Source: QZLE01 sp033852135 | Lineage (GTDB): Bacteria > Pseudomonadota > Gammaproteobacteria > QZLD01 | Length of the DNA stretch: 64,000 nt | NCBI GenBank assembly: GCA_033852135.1 | Contig: JAWSVB010000010.1 | Coordinates: 227,379-291,378, forward strand | Reading direction: 5' to 3' | Part shown: piece after piece, positions 9,315 to 17,943 of the stretch | Layout: every line of letters starts with the position of its first letter | How positions within the stretch are numbered: position 1 is the first letter of the stretch | The notes under the pieces: generated by a model | What the model saw: only the letters and a program-made list of their open reading frames with translations | Told to the model about the DNA's origin: nothing | The model's database searches: none | Position numbers and translations under genes: made by a program

Positions 9315-9758
9315 ATGTTTTTTCGTGGATTCATATTATTAGTTGTTTGTAGCAGTTTGGTTGCAGGTATTACCTCATCTAAACCTGCTTTTTCATCTGA
9401 TATAGCATCTGAAAGATTTTCAATTGAATCGAGTGAAAGGACATTTTTACCGGTTAAAAAAGGGAAGTTTTTGCGTTCAGAGAGAGAGCGTTTAAATGAC
9501 TCTATTTGTGAATACGCGGTATCTCTAGATTTTGAATGTGCCATGGAAGAGAGCCCACCCTGTCAAAAACTTGTCCCTATAGCATTTAATTTTTGTAGAT
9601 CTGAACTGTATAGACAGATGCACCCGCAAGTTATTTCGCGTAGTGAATCACGGCATTGGACAAGAAAATTCAAAAAATGTGTTTATGCTGCAACAAAAGC
9701 GCTAGTAACTAATCCTGATCGTCAAGAACGTTTTTGCCATGCTGATGAAGGGTATTAA
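9315..9758 (+). CDS. small secreted cysteine-rich protein, unknown function
   Basis: 147 residues with an N-terminal signal peptide (MFFRGFILLVVCSSLVAG). The mature part has six cysteines, in ICEYAV, FECAM, PPCQK, NFCRS, KKCVY and RFCHADEGY, which would suit periplasmic disulphides. A purine-rich GGTAAAAAGAGG precedes the ATG. No family recognised. It stands alone between the nitrilase gene and fliK, and a sigma-28-like element upstream hints that it may belong to the late flagellar regulon. Confidence 0.7.
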   Translation: MFFRGFILLVVCSSLVAGITSSKPAFSSDIASERFSIESSERTFLPVKKGKFLRSERERLNDSICEYAVSLDFECAMEESPPCQKLVPIAFNFCRSELYRQMHPQVISRSESRHWTRKFKKCVYAATKALVTNPDRQERFCHADEGY

Positions 9759-9925
9759 CGCATTGATATACCGGTAGAATATTCTGGGTGCGCCTTTTAA
9801 AAGCGGTGCATAAGCATTTGATTTAAATCACTAGCATTAAATATAAATATTTTGGATCTGATATTTAGAGCAAAATATTGTTTTATTTGCGCCTCAAATC
9901 TTAAATATCATAGACCTAGAAAAAG

Positions 9926-9942
9926 TTGGTATCATTTTTGCT
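9926..9942 (+). promoter_or_regulatory. sigma-54 promoter of fliK
   Basis: TTGGTATCATTTTTGCT has GG and GC separated by exactly 10 bp and matches the -24/-12 consensus TTGGCAC-N5-TTGCW with two changes in the -24 half. It lies about 40 bp upstream of the likely fliK start. Confidence 0.7.
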
Positions 9943-9979
9943 GTACTATCTATAGTTATCAATGATGGAGATAGATAAG

Positions 9980-11209
9980 ATGATTTCGGTTATACCATTT
10001 CAGGCAGCAACAGACATGCCAAAACTTGCAGCTGGTATGCAGCAAGACCAATCGCAGTCTGGCCTTAGTAGTAACGGATTGTTCTCTTCTCTTCTAAGTA
10101 ATGGCGTGCAAAATATTGACGGCTTAAAAGCACTGGTTGGTGAGAATAAAGAACTATTAGCCCAACTCCAAAGTGGCAATCTTGTGCCGCTTGAAGAATT
10201 AGAGTTGCCGCTTGAAGATATTCAAATGCCATTGGAGCAGCTACTAACGCAAGATTTGCAGCAGTTGATAAGAGATAAAAAGCTATTCGTATCAGAAGAT
10301 ATGTCAATGGAGGATGTAGTAGAAGGGTTAGAACAGGTGCTAAATCCAGAAGATTTAGCTGTTTTACAGTCAATTATGGTTCAAGTGGAGGAGTTAAAGC
10401 AGAATGCTCCGGAAGTATTTGCTAAAGTTGAAGACCTATTTCAATCTTTAGGAAAATCAATAAGCAAGGAGATTAAAACTCCTGCCGCACTTGCTCAGCT
10501 TGGCTCCGTTTTTGCCAGCGATTCTGAAGGGGTTGAGGAAGCATTAGCTAAAATAGACCTTTCCCAGTCTAAAGTTAGTGATGGAGCTATATCAACAGTT
10601 CTTAAACAAGTTGATAAGAGTATAGTTGCTGATGTTGCAGCCACTGTAAAAAGTGCTAATGATCCAAGTAATTTACTGCAGGGGTTTGATGATCTTCTTG
10701 CAACTAAGATGGTATCTAAAGATATTTCGACCCCTGTAATTAGTAAACAGTCATTTGGTGCACAAAATTTTGTTGTTGAACAGCAAGTAGCCACATCACA
10801 ATGGGAGCAAGCTATTGGCGGCAGGCTAACATTTATGGCGAAAAATGATGTTACTGTTGCAAAATTACACCTGAAGCCAGCAGAGATGGGACCAATCGAA
10901 GTAACGGTTAAGATGCAAGAAGACCAAGCTTCGATCTCTTTTAACGCTCATCATGCCAGTACTAGAGAAGCTCTTGAAGCAGCTATACCAAGATTAAGAG
11001 AGATGTTTAATCAGTCTGGTTTGAATTTGGCAGATGCAGATGTACAAAGTGAAGCATCAAATGCACATGCTGAAAATGATACTGGAGATAAATCAAATTC
11101 AGCTTCAGCAGATGGTCTTGGTTATGGACTAGAAGGTGATGGCGAAGAGCTAGATGATGTAATAGAGGCTAGTGTACAAACGTTAGGCTTAGTTGATAGT
11201 TATGCTTGA
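9980..11209 (+). CDS. fliK: flagellar hook-length control protein FliK
   Basis: This secreted molecular ruler sets hook length and triggers the FlhB specificity switch. The C-terminal FliK domain (Flg_hook) is clear: WEQAIGGRLTFMAKNDVTVAKLHLKPAEMGPIEVTVKM, then REALEAAIPRLREMFNQSGL. The N-terminal half is low-complexity and Gln/Leu/Glu-rich, as usual. Two in-frame ATGs exist; I prefer ATG 9980, because GGAG lies 9 bp upstream of it and no ribosome site precedes ATG 9962. It is preceded by a sigma-54 promoter and followed by a strong terminator, so it is a single-gene unit. Confidence 0.9.
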   Translation: MISVIPFQAATDMPKLAAGMQQDQSQSGLSSNGLFSSLLSNGVQNIDGLKALVGENKELLAQLQSGNLVPLEELELPLEDIQMPLEQLLTQDLQQLIRDKKLFVSEDMSMEDVVEGLEQVLNPEDLAVLQSIMVQVEELKQNAPEVFAKVEDLFQSLGKSISKEIKTPAALAQLGSVFASDSEGVEEALAKIDLSQSKVSDGAISTVLKQVDKSIVADVAATVKSANDPSNLLQGFDDLLATKMVSKDISTPVISKQSFGAQNFVVEQQVATSQWEQAIGGRLTFMAKNDVTVAKLHLKPAEMGPIEVTVKMQEDQASISFNAHHASTREALEAAIPRLREMFNQSGLNLADADVQSEASNAHAENDTGDKSNSASADGLGYGLEGDGEELDDVIEASVQTLGLVDSYA

Positions 11210-11236
11210 CGATATTTAAATATTTTTGATTATAAG

Positions 11237-11260
11237 ACCGGGCGATTGCCCGGTTTTTTA
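11237..11260 (+). terminator. intrinsic terminator after fliK
   Basis: Perfect 7-bp stem ACCGGGC/GCCCGGT with loop GATT and a T run directly after. Confidence 0.92.
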
Positions 11261-11473
11261 TGAGTTGATATTATTTAATAGCTTTAACAAATGAAATGAA
11301 AATTGTAGGGAATTGCATAAAAATGTAGCTACATAAGAATAAAAAATAACTGAAAAGTAGTGCATAGTTCATAAAAAAACACTTTGTATCTAACAATAAT
11401 AGCGGGTATTAAAATGTTGACTATACTTTGAATAGTATACTAATAGATAAAAATAATATTCAAAGGGAAATGC

Positions 11474-12874
11474 ATGGATTACTTGATGATCGCTTTGACT
11501 GCATTGGTGATAGAGATAATGCTTATCATGATGTTGTTCTGCGGTTTGTATTTGCGGAAAAGGTCTTTGCCTAAAGATCCCTTTGTTAAGCCGCTACAAA
11601 ATAAAAACAATCCCAAGCTCAAAGAATATTCTGCCATGCTGCATAGGCATATGGATAAAGTGCAGGTTAAATATGATAAGACTGCCGCTAATTTAGGTGT
11701 AAAGCATCATATTAGCGAATGTCCACCTGATTCTCACGCCTTGATAGCATGTATACATTGCCACTATGACTATATCTTATGTGAAATAAGCGCTATTGAA
11801 TTGGGGGAAATATCTATTGATAAAATTGGACAGCATCAACAAGGTGTAAGGCGCATAATCTCTGAATTTGAAGCAATAGAGTCCAATATATTAAATGGTG
11901 GAAAACCATTAAGTGAGGGATCTGCAGAGGTAAAAGTCCTACACAGCAAGTTAAAACAAGAAAGAGAAACCGATGAAGACCAAAGCAAATCATATTTATA
12001 TGATTTGAAAAAAGAGAGTATTTTCAATAAACGCGAAAATAAAAAATTATCGCAACAGCTCGATATATTTAAGGAGAGAGTGCGCGAGTTAGAAGAGTCG
12101 AAAGAGACAACAGAAACAAATGTCGAAGATGTATCTTCTGAAATGTACAAAATTCTGGAAAAAGAAAAAACAGAGCTAGAAGACAGTTTATACCAGGCAA
12201 ACGAGAGAATCACAGACTTAAAAGCGTATAAGGCTAGATTTGATGAGCTACAATCTCAAGTGTCATCAGAATCTGATGCAAGTGTTGAATTAAGGCAAGA
12301 TTTGCGTACCCAAGTTGAAGGTACAGAAAATGAAGATGAAATTGATAAATTAATTTCTGAGTATGAAACAGTAAGAACATCGTTAGATGACTTTATGGAG
12401 CGCCCAGATGTTGCACCAATGGCTGCAATATCAAGAAGTGAAAATGATGAAAAAATTGCTGAGATGAATCAAGCCATAGATGATTTTGCTAAAGAATGCT
12501 GCTCAGCTATGAAAGAGGATACATTCCAGTTAGCCGAAATTAATAGCTCAGAATCCGATACTGTTAAAAAACTTCAGATTGAATTGCAACAAGTAACAAT
12601 TGATAAAGATAGACTTCAGCAAAACTTAGATGATCTTGAACAATCGATTAAGAATAAAGGGAAAATAATAGTTAACTTAGAAAAGTCTATTAGCGGCAAG
12701 CAAGAGGATATTGAACAGCTACAAGAGAAGATGCATCAGGTTTCAACTAAAAATGCCAGCATTGCAGATTTAGAGCTAACAGTTGAAAGGTTCTCAAGGC
12801 AATCAATGACAATGATGCAGCAGATAATGGATCTAGAAGAAGAGAATGCGAAGCTCAAAGAGCAAGTTAATTAG
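11474..12874 (+). CDS. membrane-anchored coiled-coil protein, unknown function
   Basis: 466 residues. One N-terminal transmembrane helix (about residues 4-26, MIALTALVIEIMLIMMLFCGLYL) is followed by a basic cytoplasmic flank. A short globular part holds clustered Cys/His (ECPPDSHALIACIHCHYDY). From about residue 150 to the end the sequence is Glu/Lys/Gln-rich heptad-like coiled coil (e.g. LQQVTIDKDRLQQNLDDLEQ). No family recognised. It is first in a five-gene signalling cluster, 16 bp before a response regulator. By inference it could be a scaffold or a sensor partner for the kinase at 15546. Confidence 0.75.
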   Translation: MDYLMIALTALVIEIMLIMMLFCGLYLRKRSLPKDPFVKPLQNKNNPKLKEYSAMLHRHMDKVQVKYDKTAANLGVKHHISECPPDSHALIACIHCHYDYILCEISAIELGEISIDKIGQHQQGVRRIISEFEAIESNILNGGKPLSEGSAEVKVLHSKLKQERETDEDQSKSYLYDLKKESIFNKRENKKLSQQLDIFKERVRELEESKETTETNVEDVSSEMYKILEKEKTELEDSLYQANERITDLKAYKARFDELQSQVSSESDASVELRQDLRTQVEGTENEDEIDKLISEYETVRTSLDDFMERPDVAPMAAISRSENDEKIAEMNQAIDDFAKECCSAMKEDTFQLAEINSSESDTVKKLQIELQQVTIDKDRLQQNLDDLEQSIKNKGKIIVNLEKSISGKQEDIEQLQEKMHQVSTKNASIADLELTVERFSRQSMTMMQQIMDLEEENAKLKEQVN

Positions 12875-12890
12875 GTTATAGGAGATTAGT

Positions 12891-13676
12891 TTGAGCGTGT
12901 TAAGTCTTTTGTGTGTAGATGATGACAAAGGGATATTAAACTCCTTAAGGCGTACTTTAAAGGGGGAAGATTATGAAGTGACTTTGGCTAATTCAGGTTA
13001 TGAAGCTCTGGAGATTCTAAAAGAGAAAAAAGTCCAGGTGGTTTTATCAGATGTGATGATGCCAGAAATGGATGGAGTCGAATTAGTAAGTAAAATCAAA
13101 CAGCAGTACCCAGATATAATACGCCTAATTTTAACTGGAACTGATGATAAAAATGTAACTGTAAAACTGATTAATACTGGAGAAATATATCGCTATATAG
13201 CTAAACCTTGGGATACAGAAGAGCTTAAATATATATTGCGCCAAAGCTTCGAACACTTCCGCTTAAATAACGAAAACAAACGGTTATTGCAGGAAAATAA
13301 AAGGATAAGTGAAGAGCTAGTTGAGATGAATCTTACCCTGCAATCAGATAGTACGGATAAGAATAATCTTCTAGGAATTTATACGGAAATATTGGATATG
13401 GTAGAGATTCCAATAATCTTTATTAATGCCTTTCAAAGAAAAGCAAAAGCCAATATAGCAGCACGAGACCTATTAAATGTCAGGCCTGAAGAAGATATGG
13501 AGATATTAATTGCAAAGTTATCTTGTGAGGCAAAAGAAGCAATAGATCAATATGTTAGTGTTGAATATAACCCTGTAGTATCAGTGGTTTATATTGGAGA
13601 GACTAAATTCAGTATTCGTTCACTTGGCACTCCAAATAAATATGAAGGCTGCTTGATGGTTGGAGAGAGGTATTAA
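12891..13676 (+). CDS. response regulator with C-terminal PAS-like region
   Basis: 261 residues. The N-terminal receiver domain has phospho-acceptor D54 (VVLSDVMMPEMDG), the acidic pair in CVDDD, and the conserved lysine within YIAKPWDTEEL. After a coiled-coil linker (about 125-160) comes a PAS-like segment (LGIYTEILDMVEIPIIFINAFQRKAKANIAARDLL) with no obvious output motif. The start is TTG 12891, with TAGGAGA upstream. It is cotranscribed with the coiled-coil protein before it and with the other receiver proteins after it. Confidence 0.85.
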   Translation: MSVLSLLCVDDDKGILNSLRRTLKGEDYEVTLANSGYEALEILKEKKVQVVLSDVMMPEMDGVELVSKIKQQYPDIIRLILTGTDDKNVTVKLINTGEIYRYIAKPWDTEELKYILRQSFEHFRLNNENKRLLQENKRISEELVEMNLTLQSDSTDKNNLLGIYTEILDMVEIPIIFINAFQRKAKANIAARDLLNVRPEEDMEILIAKLSCEAKEAIDQYVSVEYNPVVSVVYIGETKFSIRSLGTPNKYEGCLMVGERY

Positions 13677-13749
13677 AGGTAATGCTATGACGAATTATTG
13701 CATTGATGAGCTTAGCTAATGATAGATCACAGAGGAATGGAATAGAAAA

Positions 13750-15075
13750 GTGGAAGATCAATTTACCGATAAAGAAGTAAGTGTTTTATTTGTTGATGAT
13801 GAAACAAGTATTCTGCACTCATTGCGAAGAAGATTTCGTAAAGCAGGATGGCATATATCTACAGCAGAAAATGGGGCTGATGGTCTTGAAATAATGCAAC
13901 AGCGTAAGATTGATGTTGTAGTTTCAGATATGAAAATGCCGGAAATGAGCGGCGCTGAATTTCTTACTGAAGTTGCTAATATTTACCCTAAGACTGTTAG
14001 GATCCTGATGACAGGATATGCTGATATTGAGTCAGCAGTTGAAGCTATCAATAAAGGAAGAATTTTTGGGTACATAAGTAAACCCTGGAACGATGAAGAT
14101 CTGCAGAAGACGATTGAGAGGGGGCTTGAAATAACATTTATGGAGCGAGAGCGTGACGAACTCTTAGTTCTAAGTAAAAAGCAGAATGAAAAACTGCAAA
14201 GCTTCAATAAAAATTTAGAGGTAGAAGTAAAGAGAAGGACAGAAGAGTTAGAGCAGACAACAATGTTTCTTGATAGCACCTTGAGTGAGCTAAAAGGCGC
14301 ATATAACTCAACGATTGATGTGTTTGCAAGTTTGATAGAGTTAAGAGAGGGTAAAAGAGCTGGGCATGCTAGAAGAGTTGCTCAGTATGCTAAAGACCTA
14401 GCCACAACTTTAGGGATTAGTGATCAAGGCACAAACGACATATATCTGGCAGCACTACTACATAATATTGGCTTGATTGGTATGCCGGACCACATATTAT
14501 CAACATCATATAATGAGCTTTCATTTGCAGATCAAAAAAAGTACCGAGAGCATCCAATATTTGGTGAGGCATCATTGATGTCTATTCCACCACTACATAA
14601 AGCAGCAAAGTTTATTCGCCACCACTGTGAACATGAAGATGGATCTGGTTTTCCTGATGGCTTGGTTGGAGCCGAGATAGCTATTGGAGCAAAAATTATT
14701 GGAGTCATAAGTAAATATGATGAATATAAGCTAGGCTTTATTACCGGAAAACAAGAGAGTGATGATAGCGCGGCAAGGTATCTTATTAGCAATAGCAGTA
14801 CTAAATTTAATAAAAAGGTAGTCGATGCATTCTTAAAAAGCATCAAGCCAAACTATAAGCGCGAAGCTGTGCATAACACATCTGTAGTGGATAAAGGGAT
14901 AAGCACAAAAGATATCAAAGAGGGGATGAAATTAGCGCAGGATTTAGTTACACCTGGTGGAATTTTATTATTGGCAAAAGGACAAAAGATAACTGGCGAA
15001 ATAATAGCGCGAGTTAGAATGCTTGAAAGAGATACAAAGAAGAGTTTTGTGATTTATATAAGGCATGAGGAATAA
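13750..15075 (+). CDS. response regulator with degenerate HD-GYP domain
   Basis: 441 residues: receiver domain (D60 in VVVSDMKMPEMSG, KPW motif YISKPWNDEDL), a coiled-coil linker (about 130-190), then an HD-GYP-like domain. The first histidine is present (H206, GHARRV), but the HD pair is H238-N239 and the following lysine is leucine (LLHNIGLIG instead of LLHDIGKIG). The GYP loop reads GSGFPDG. Loss of the metal-binding aspartate argues against normal cyclic-di-GMP phosphodiesterase activity; a binding or scaffold role is possible. GTG start. The next receiver gene follows after 2 bp. Confidence 0.85.
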   Translation: MEDQFTDKEVSVLFVDDETSILHSLRRRFRKAGWHISTAENGADGLEIMQQRKIDVVVSDMKMPEMSGAEFLTEVANIYPKTVRILMTGYADIESAVEAINKGRIFGYISKPWNDEDLQKTIERGLEITFMERERDELLVLSKKQNEKLQSFNKNLEVEVKRRTEELEQTTMFLDSTLSELKGAYNSTIDVFASLIELREGKRAGHARRVAQYAKDLATTLGISDQGTNDIYLAALLHNIGLIGMPDHILSTSYNELSFADQKKYREHPIFGEASLMSIPPLHKAAKFIRHHCEHEDGSGFPDGLVGAEIAIGAKIIGVISKYDEYKLGFITGKQESDDSAARYLISNSSTKFNKKVVDAFLKSIKPNYKREAVHNTSVVDKGISTKDIKEGMKLAQDLVTPGGILLLAKGQKITGEIIARVRMLERDTKKSFVIYIRHEE

Positions 15076-15077
15076 GT

Positions 15078-15539
15078 ATGGACAAGATAGTAATAGTAGA
15101 CGATGAGATAAAAGTGCTCAATGCCGTTAAAAGGTTACTGCGTAAGCTCCCATATGATTTTGAGTTTTTCTCTGACCCAGAGATAGCCTTAGAAAAAATA
15201 AAAAAAATGAGTGTTGATGTAATAGTTGTGGATTATCGAATGCCAGGTATGGATGGCCTCGAACTACTTAAAAAACTAAGCGAAGCAAAAATTGATTGTA
15301 TCAAAATTGTAATGAGTGGGGAGGCTGATATCCATATTATGGCCAAAGCTATCAATGAAACTGGAATATATAAGTTTATAAATAAACCCTGGGATCCAAA
15401 AGAACTAGTAGATGTCATAAATGAATCTGTAGATCAGAATCAGCGTAATATTGTACAAAAGCATCTAACAGATATAGGCAAGAATGAGGTGTTAGGTGCA
15501 GGCTCTTCAGCAGAAAAGTGGTTGTCAGATAAGGAATAG
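15078..15539 (+). CDS. single-domain response regulator (CheY-like, KPW type)
   Basis: 153 residues, essentially one receiver domain: acidic pair in IVDDEIK, phospho-acceptor D52 (VIVVDYRMPGMDG), and FINKPWDPKEL at the lysine position. A short C-terminal tail of about 35 residues has no known output domain. It lies 2 bp after the HD-GYP-like gene and 6 bp before the kinase gene, so it is the probable phosphoryl relay or partner of that kinase. Confidence 0.87.
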   Translation: MDKIVIVDDEIKVLNAVKRLLRKLPYDFEFFSDPEIALEKIKKMSVDVIVVDYRMPGMDGLELLKKLSEAKIDCIKIVMSGEADIHIMAKAINETGIYKFINKPWDPKELVDVINESVDQNQRNIVQKHLTDIGKNEVLGAGSSAEKWLSDKE

Positions 15540-15545
15540 CCAAAC

Positions 15546-16955
15546 ATGTCTGAGCTCAACTTTGATGATTTAGTATGGATATACGATCTATTTAGTATAA
15601 GCCAAACAGCGATTGAGGGTGATGATGATGAGACATATCAAACCCTATTGCGTCATGTATTATTTGGTTTTAATGGTAAAACTGGTTGCCTGGCTTTAGT
15701 AGATAAAGAGAAGGGTGATTTATATATTAAAACAGGGTTTGGCCTGCCGGCTGAAGCTATAGGTAATAGGATAGAGCTTGGTAGTGGAGTGCTTGGTTGG
15801 GTAGCTGAAAATAACTCTTCAATATTGCTTAATGGTGATGTTTCTAATGATGACCGTTTTCAAAATGTTAAAAAGTCCAATTCTGGAGTTAAACCTAAGT
15901 CAGCAATGTGTTGGCCTTTATATGTTAAAAACGAGGTTATTGGGGCTTTAAGTGTTAACAAAGATGCAGAAGAGAAAGAATACACAAATTCAGATCTAGA
16001 ACATGGGAAGATGATAATTCCTGTTATCTCATTGGTAGCTAATAACCTAGAGCTAAACCGTGATAGAGAACAGCAGATTAAAAGGCTTACTGATCTTAAT
16101 AATCAATTAGGTCAGACCCAACAACAGCTAGTGCAGCAAGAAAAACTAGCTTCAATTGGTCAGCTTGCTGCCGGGGTAGCTCACGAGATTAATAACCCCA
16201 TTGGATTTGTATTAAGTAATGTAACTTCGCTATCAGAGTATGCAGAAACCTTTATACGTCTTATAAAAGAATATGAAATTTTAGTACAAAATTTAAGTAG
16301 CGGTAATCGTGAGAATGCTCGTGATGCTATGGAAACTATTCGTGATATCAAGAAAACAGAAGATGTTGCATTTATGCTTGATGACATTGAAGAGCTCGTA
16401 AGTGATTCGCTAGAGGGGATGGAGCGAGTAAGAAGCATAGTTGCTGGGCTTAAGAGTTTTGCTAGAGTTGATGATCAATCAGAGCAAAAGGATGCTGATA
16501 TAAATGATTGCATAAGATCAACTCTTAAAGTTGTATGGAATGAGCTTAAGTATAAATGTGAAGTGAAAACGGACTATGGTGAAATACCAATAATAGAGTG
16601 CTATCCCGGGCAGCTAAATCAAGTGTTTATGAATCTGTTAGTAAATGCATCTCATGCAATTGAAAAGAAAGGATTGATTGAGGTTCAGACAGGTGTTGTA
16701 GATGATGAAAATATCTTTGTTAAAATTACCGATAATGGTTCAGGAATAGATCCAGAAAACATCTCAAAATTATTTAATCCATTTTTTACCACCAAGGAAG
16801 TTGGAAAAGGAACAGGACTCGGCTTATCCATATCCTATGGAATTATTCAAAAACATAATGGGGAGTTATTAGTTGATAGTGAAGTTGGAAAAGGGACAAC
16901 CTTTACAATCAATCTCCCTGTAGTTCATGTGCCTGATGAAGAAGAAAAGGCATAA
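15546..16955 (+). CDS. GAF-domain sensor histidine kinase
   Basis: 469 residues, no transmembrane segment. An N-terminal GAF domain (about 25-175) is followed by a coiled coil, a HisKA domain with H213 (AAGVAHEINNPIGF), and a HATPase domain with N-box NLLVNASHAI, DNGSGI and GTGLGLSIS. Cytoplasmic sensor, ligand unknown. It is the only kinase in a module with three receiver proteins, so it most likely phosphorylates one or more of them. Its position between fliK and fliL suggests a link to motility, but that is inference. Confidence 0.88.
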   Translation: MSELNFDDLVWIYDLFSISQTAIEGDDDETYQTLLRHVLFGFNGKTGCLALVDKEKGDLYIKTGFGLPAEAIGNRIELGSGVLGWVAENNSSILLNGDVSNDDRFQNVKKSNSGVKPKSAMCWPLYVKNEVIGALSVNKDAEEKEYTNSDLEHGKMIIPVISLVANNLELNRDREQQIKRLTDLNNQLGQTQQQLVQQEKLASIGQLAAGVAHEINNPIGFVLSNVTSLSEYAETFIRLIKEYEILVQNLSSGNRENARDAMETIRDIKKTEDVAFMLDDIEELVSDSLEGMERVRSIVAGLKSFARVDDQSEQKDADINDCIRSTLKVVWNELKYKCEVKTDYGEIPIIECYPGQLNQVFMNLLVNASHAIEKKGLIEVQTGVVDDENIFVKITDNGSGIDPENISKLFNPFFTTKEVGKGTGLGLSISYGIIQKHNGELLVDSEVGKGTTFTINLPVVHVPDEEEKA

Positions 16956-17285
16956 TAGCGCTCCAGTTAGTCAATTTTTTGTACCCTTCCTCTATTTATT
17001 TTACTAATATTAAATTATAGTCATAGAAGCAGGTGATGGTTGGTATATGGCTTTGCCTGGCTATTAGTTAGTCAAAAACGTCGGATAATTGACTATTTAG
17101 ATAGAATTTTATTTTTCATAAAAAAGCTTTAATTGGTATTTTAGTTTCTTAAAACAATGTTAGAGCTTCTAATTTGCCTAATGGAATAGGAATAATTGGC
17201 TAAGGATATGCTAAATCTAATCTTTTTTATTTTATAAAGCAGCCAAGTATTGTTTTTATTATTAGCTATAGGCTTTTTATAAATG
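16956..17285. other. non-coding stretch before the fliL sigma-54 promoter
   Basis: About 330 bases with no convincing gene and no clear terminator for the kinase operon. It is AT-rich and may hold upstream activator sites for the sigma-54 promoter at its end, but I see no recognisable repeated motif. Confidence 0.5.
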
Positions 17286-17302
17286 GTGGCATGTCTTTTG
17301 CA
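17286..17302 (+). promoter_or_regulatory. sigma-54 promoter of the fliL-fliR/flhBAF operon
   Basis: TGGCATGTCTTTTGCA is a near-consensus -24/-12 element with GG-N10-GC spacing (GG 17288-17289, GC 17300-17301). It lies about 60 bp upstream of fliL, where polar flagellar operons of this group normally have a sigma-54, FleQ-type activated promoter. Confidence 0.85.
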
Positions 17303-17361
17303 ATCGATATGTAAACCAAATGTGCATTTAACCGTCAAATGGTAAGAGATATTAAAAAGAT

Positions 17362-17931
17362 ATGAGACAGGTCAAACTAGCAAAAAAAGAACAAGGAATT
17401 AGCCGCTTGGTACTGATTGTCATGATAGTGGTTGTGATAGTTATAGGTGCTGGTGTTGGTGTGGCTGTAATGATGATGTCTGGTGGAGAAGATGATCCAT
17501 TAGCTGCTGAGCTTGAGGGTGAAACAGCTGGTGAAGATGAAGGTGAAGAAGGTGAAGATGGCGCACAAGGTGGTGATTCTAACGCCAAAGGCGGACATGG
17601 TGGTACTGGAGCAAGAGCATTGTTTTGGAGTATCGAACCACCAATTGTAGTAAATTACGATAAATTTGGTAAGACAGGCTTCCTTCAAGTATCGATGTCA
17701 GTAATGACCTATGACTCATCAGTTCTTGATGGGGTTAATCAAAACTCACCAGTTATTAGAAACAATCTGCTTTTACTTTTTAATGGCAGGAAATACGAAG
17801 AATTGATAGGCGCAGAAAATCAGATGCGTATGCAAGAGGAGGCCCTGGCAGAGGTAAACCGTGTATTAAAAGAGTTTACCGGCAAGACTGGGGCTAATAA
17901 TGTGTATTTTACGTCTTACATAATGCAATAG
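17362..17931 (+). CDS. fliL: flagellar basal body-associated protein FliL
   Basis: 189 residues. A basic N-terminus is followed by one transmembrane helix (about 15-38), an acidic Gly/Glu-rich linker (GEDEGEEGEDGAQ), and the periplasmic FliL domain from about residue 90 (WSIEPPIVVNY to NVYFTSYIMQ). FliL surrounds the stator in the basal body and supports torque. First gene of the long flagellar operon, 12 bp before fliM. Confidence 0.93.
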   Translation: MRQVKLAKKEQGISRLVLIVMIVVVIVIGAGVGVAVMMMSGGEDDPLAAELEGETAGEDEGEEGEDGAQGGDSNAKGGHGGTGARALFWSIEPPIVVNYDKFGKTGFLQVSMSVMTYDSSVLDGVNQNSPVIRNNLLLLFNGRKYEELIGAENQMRMQEEALAEVNRVLKEFTGKTGANNVYFTSYIMQ

Positions 17932-17943
17932 GTGTAGTGATAA

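Noticed and set aside
11417..11441. TTGACT and TATACT before the coiled-coil gene
   Set aside because: The boxes look good individually, but the spacer is only 13 bp.
17041..17057. Second sigma-54-like site upstream of fliL
   Set aside because: GG and GC are 11 bp apart, not 10; the site at 17286 is much better.
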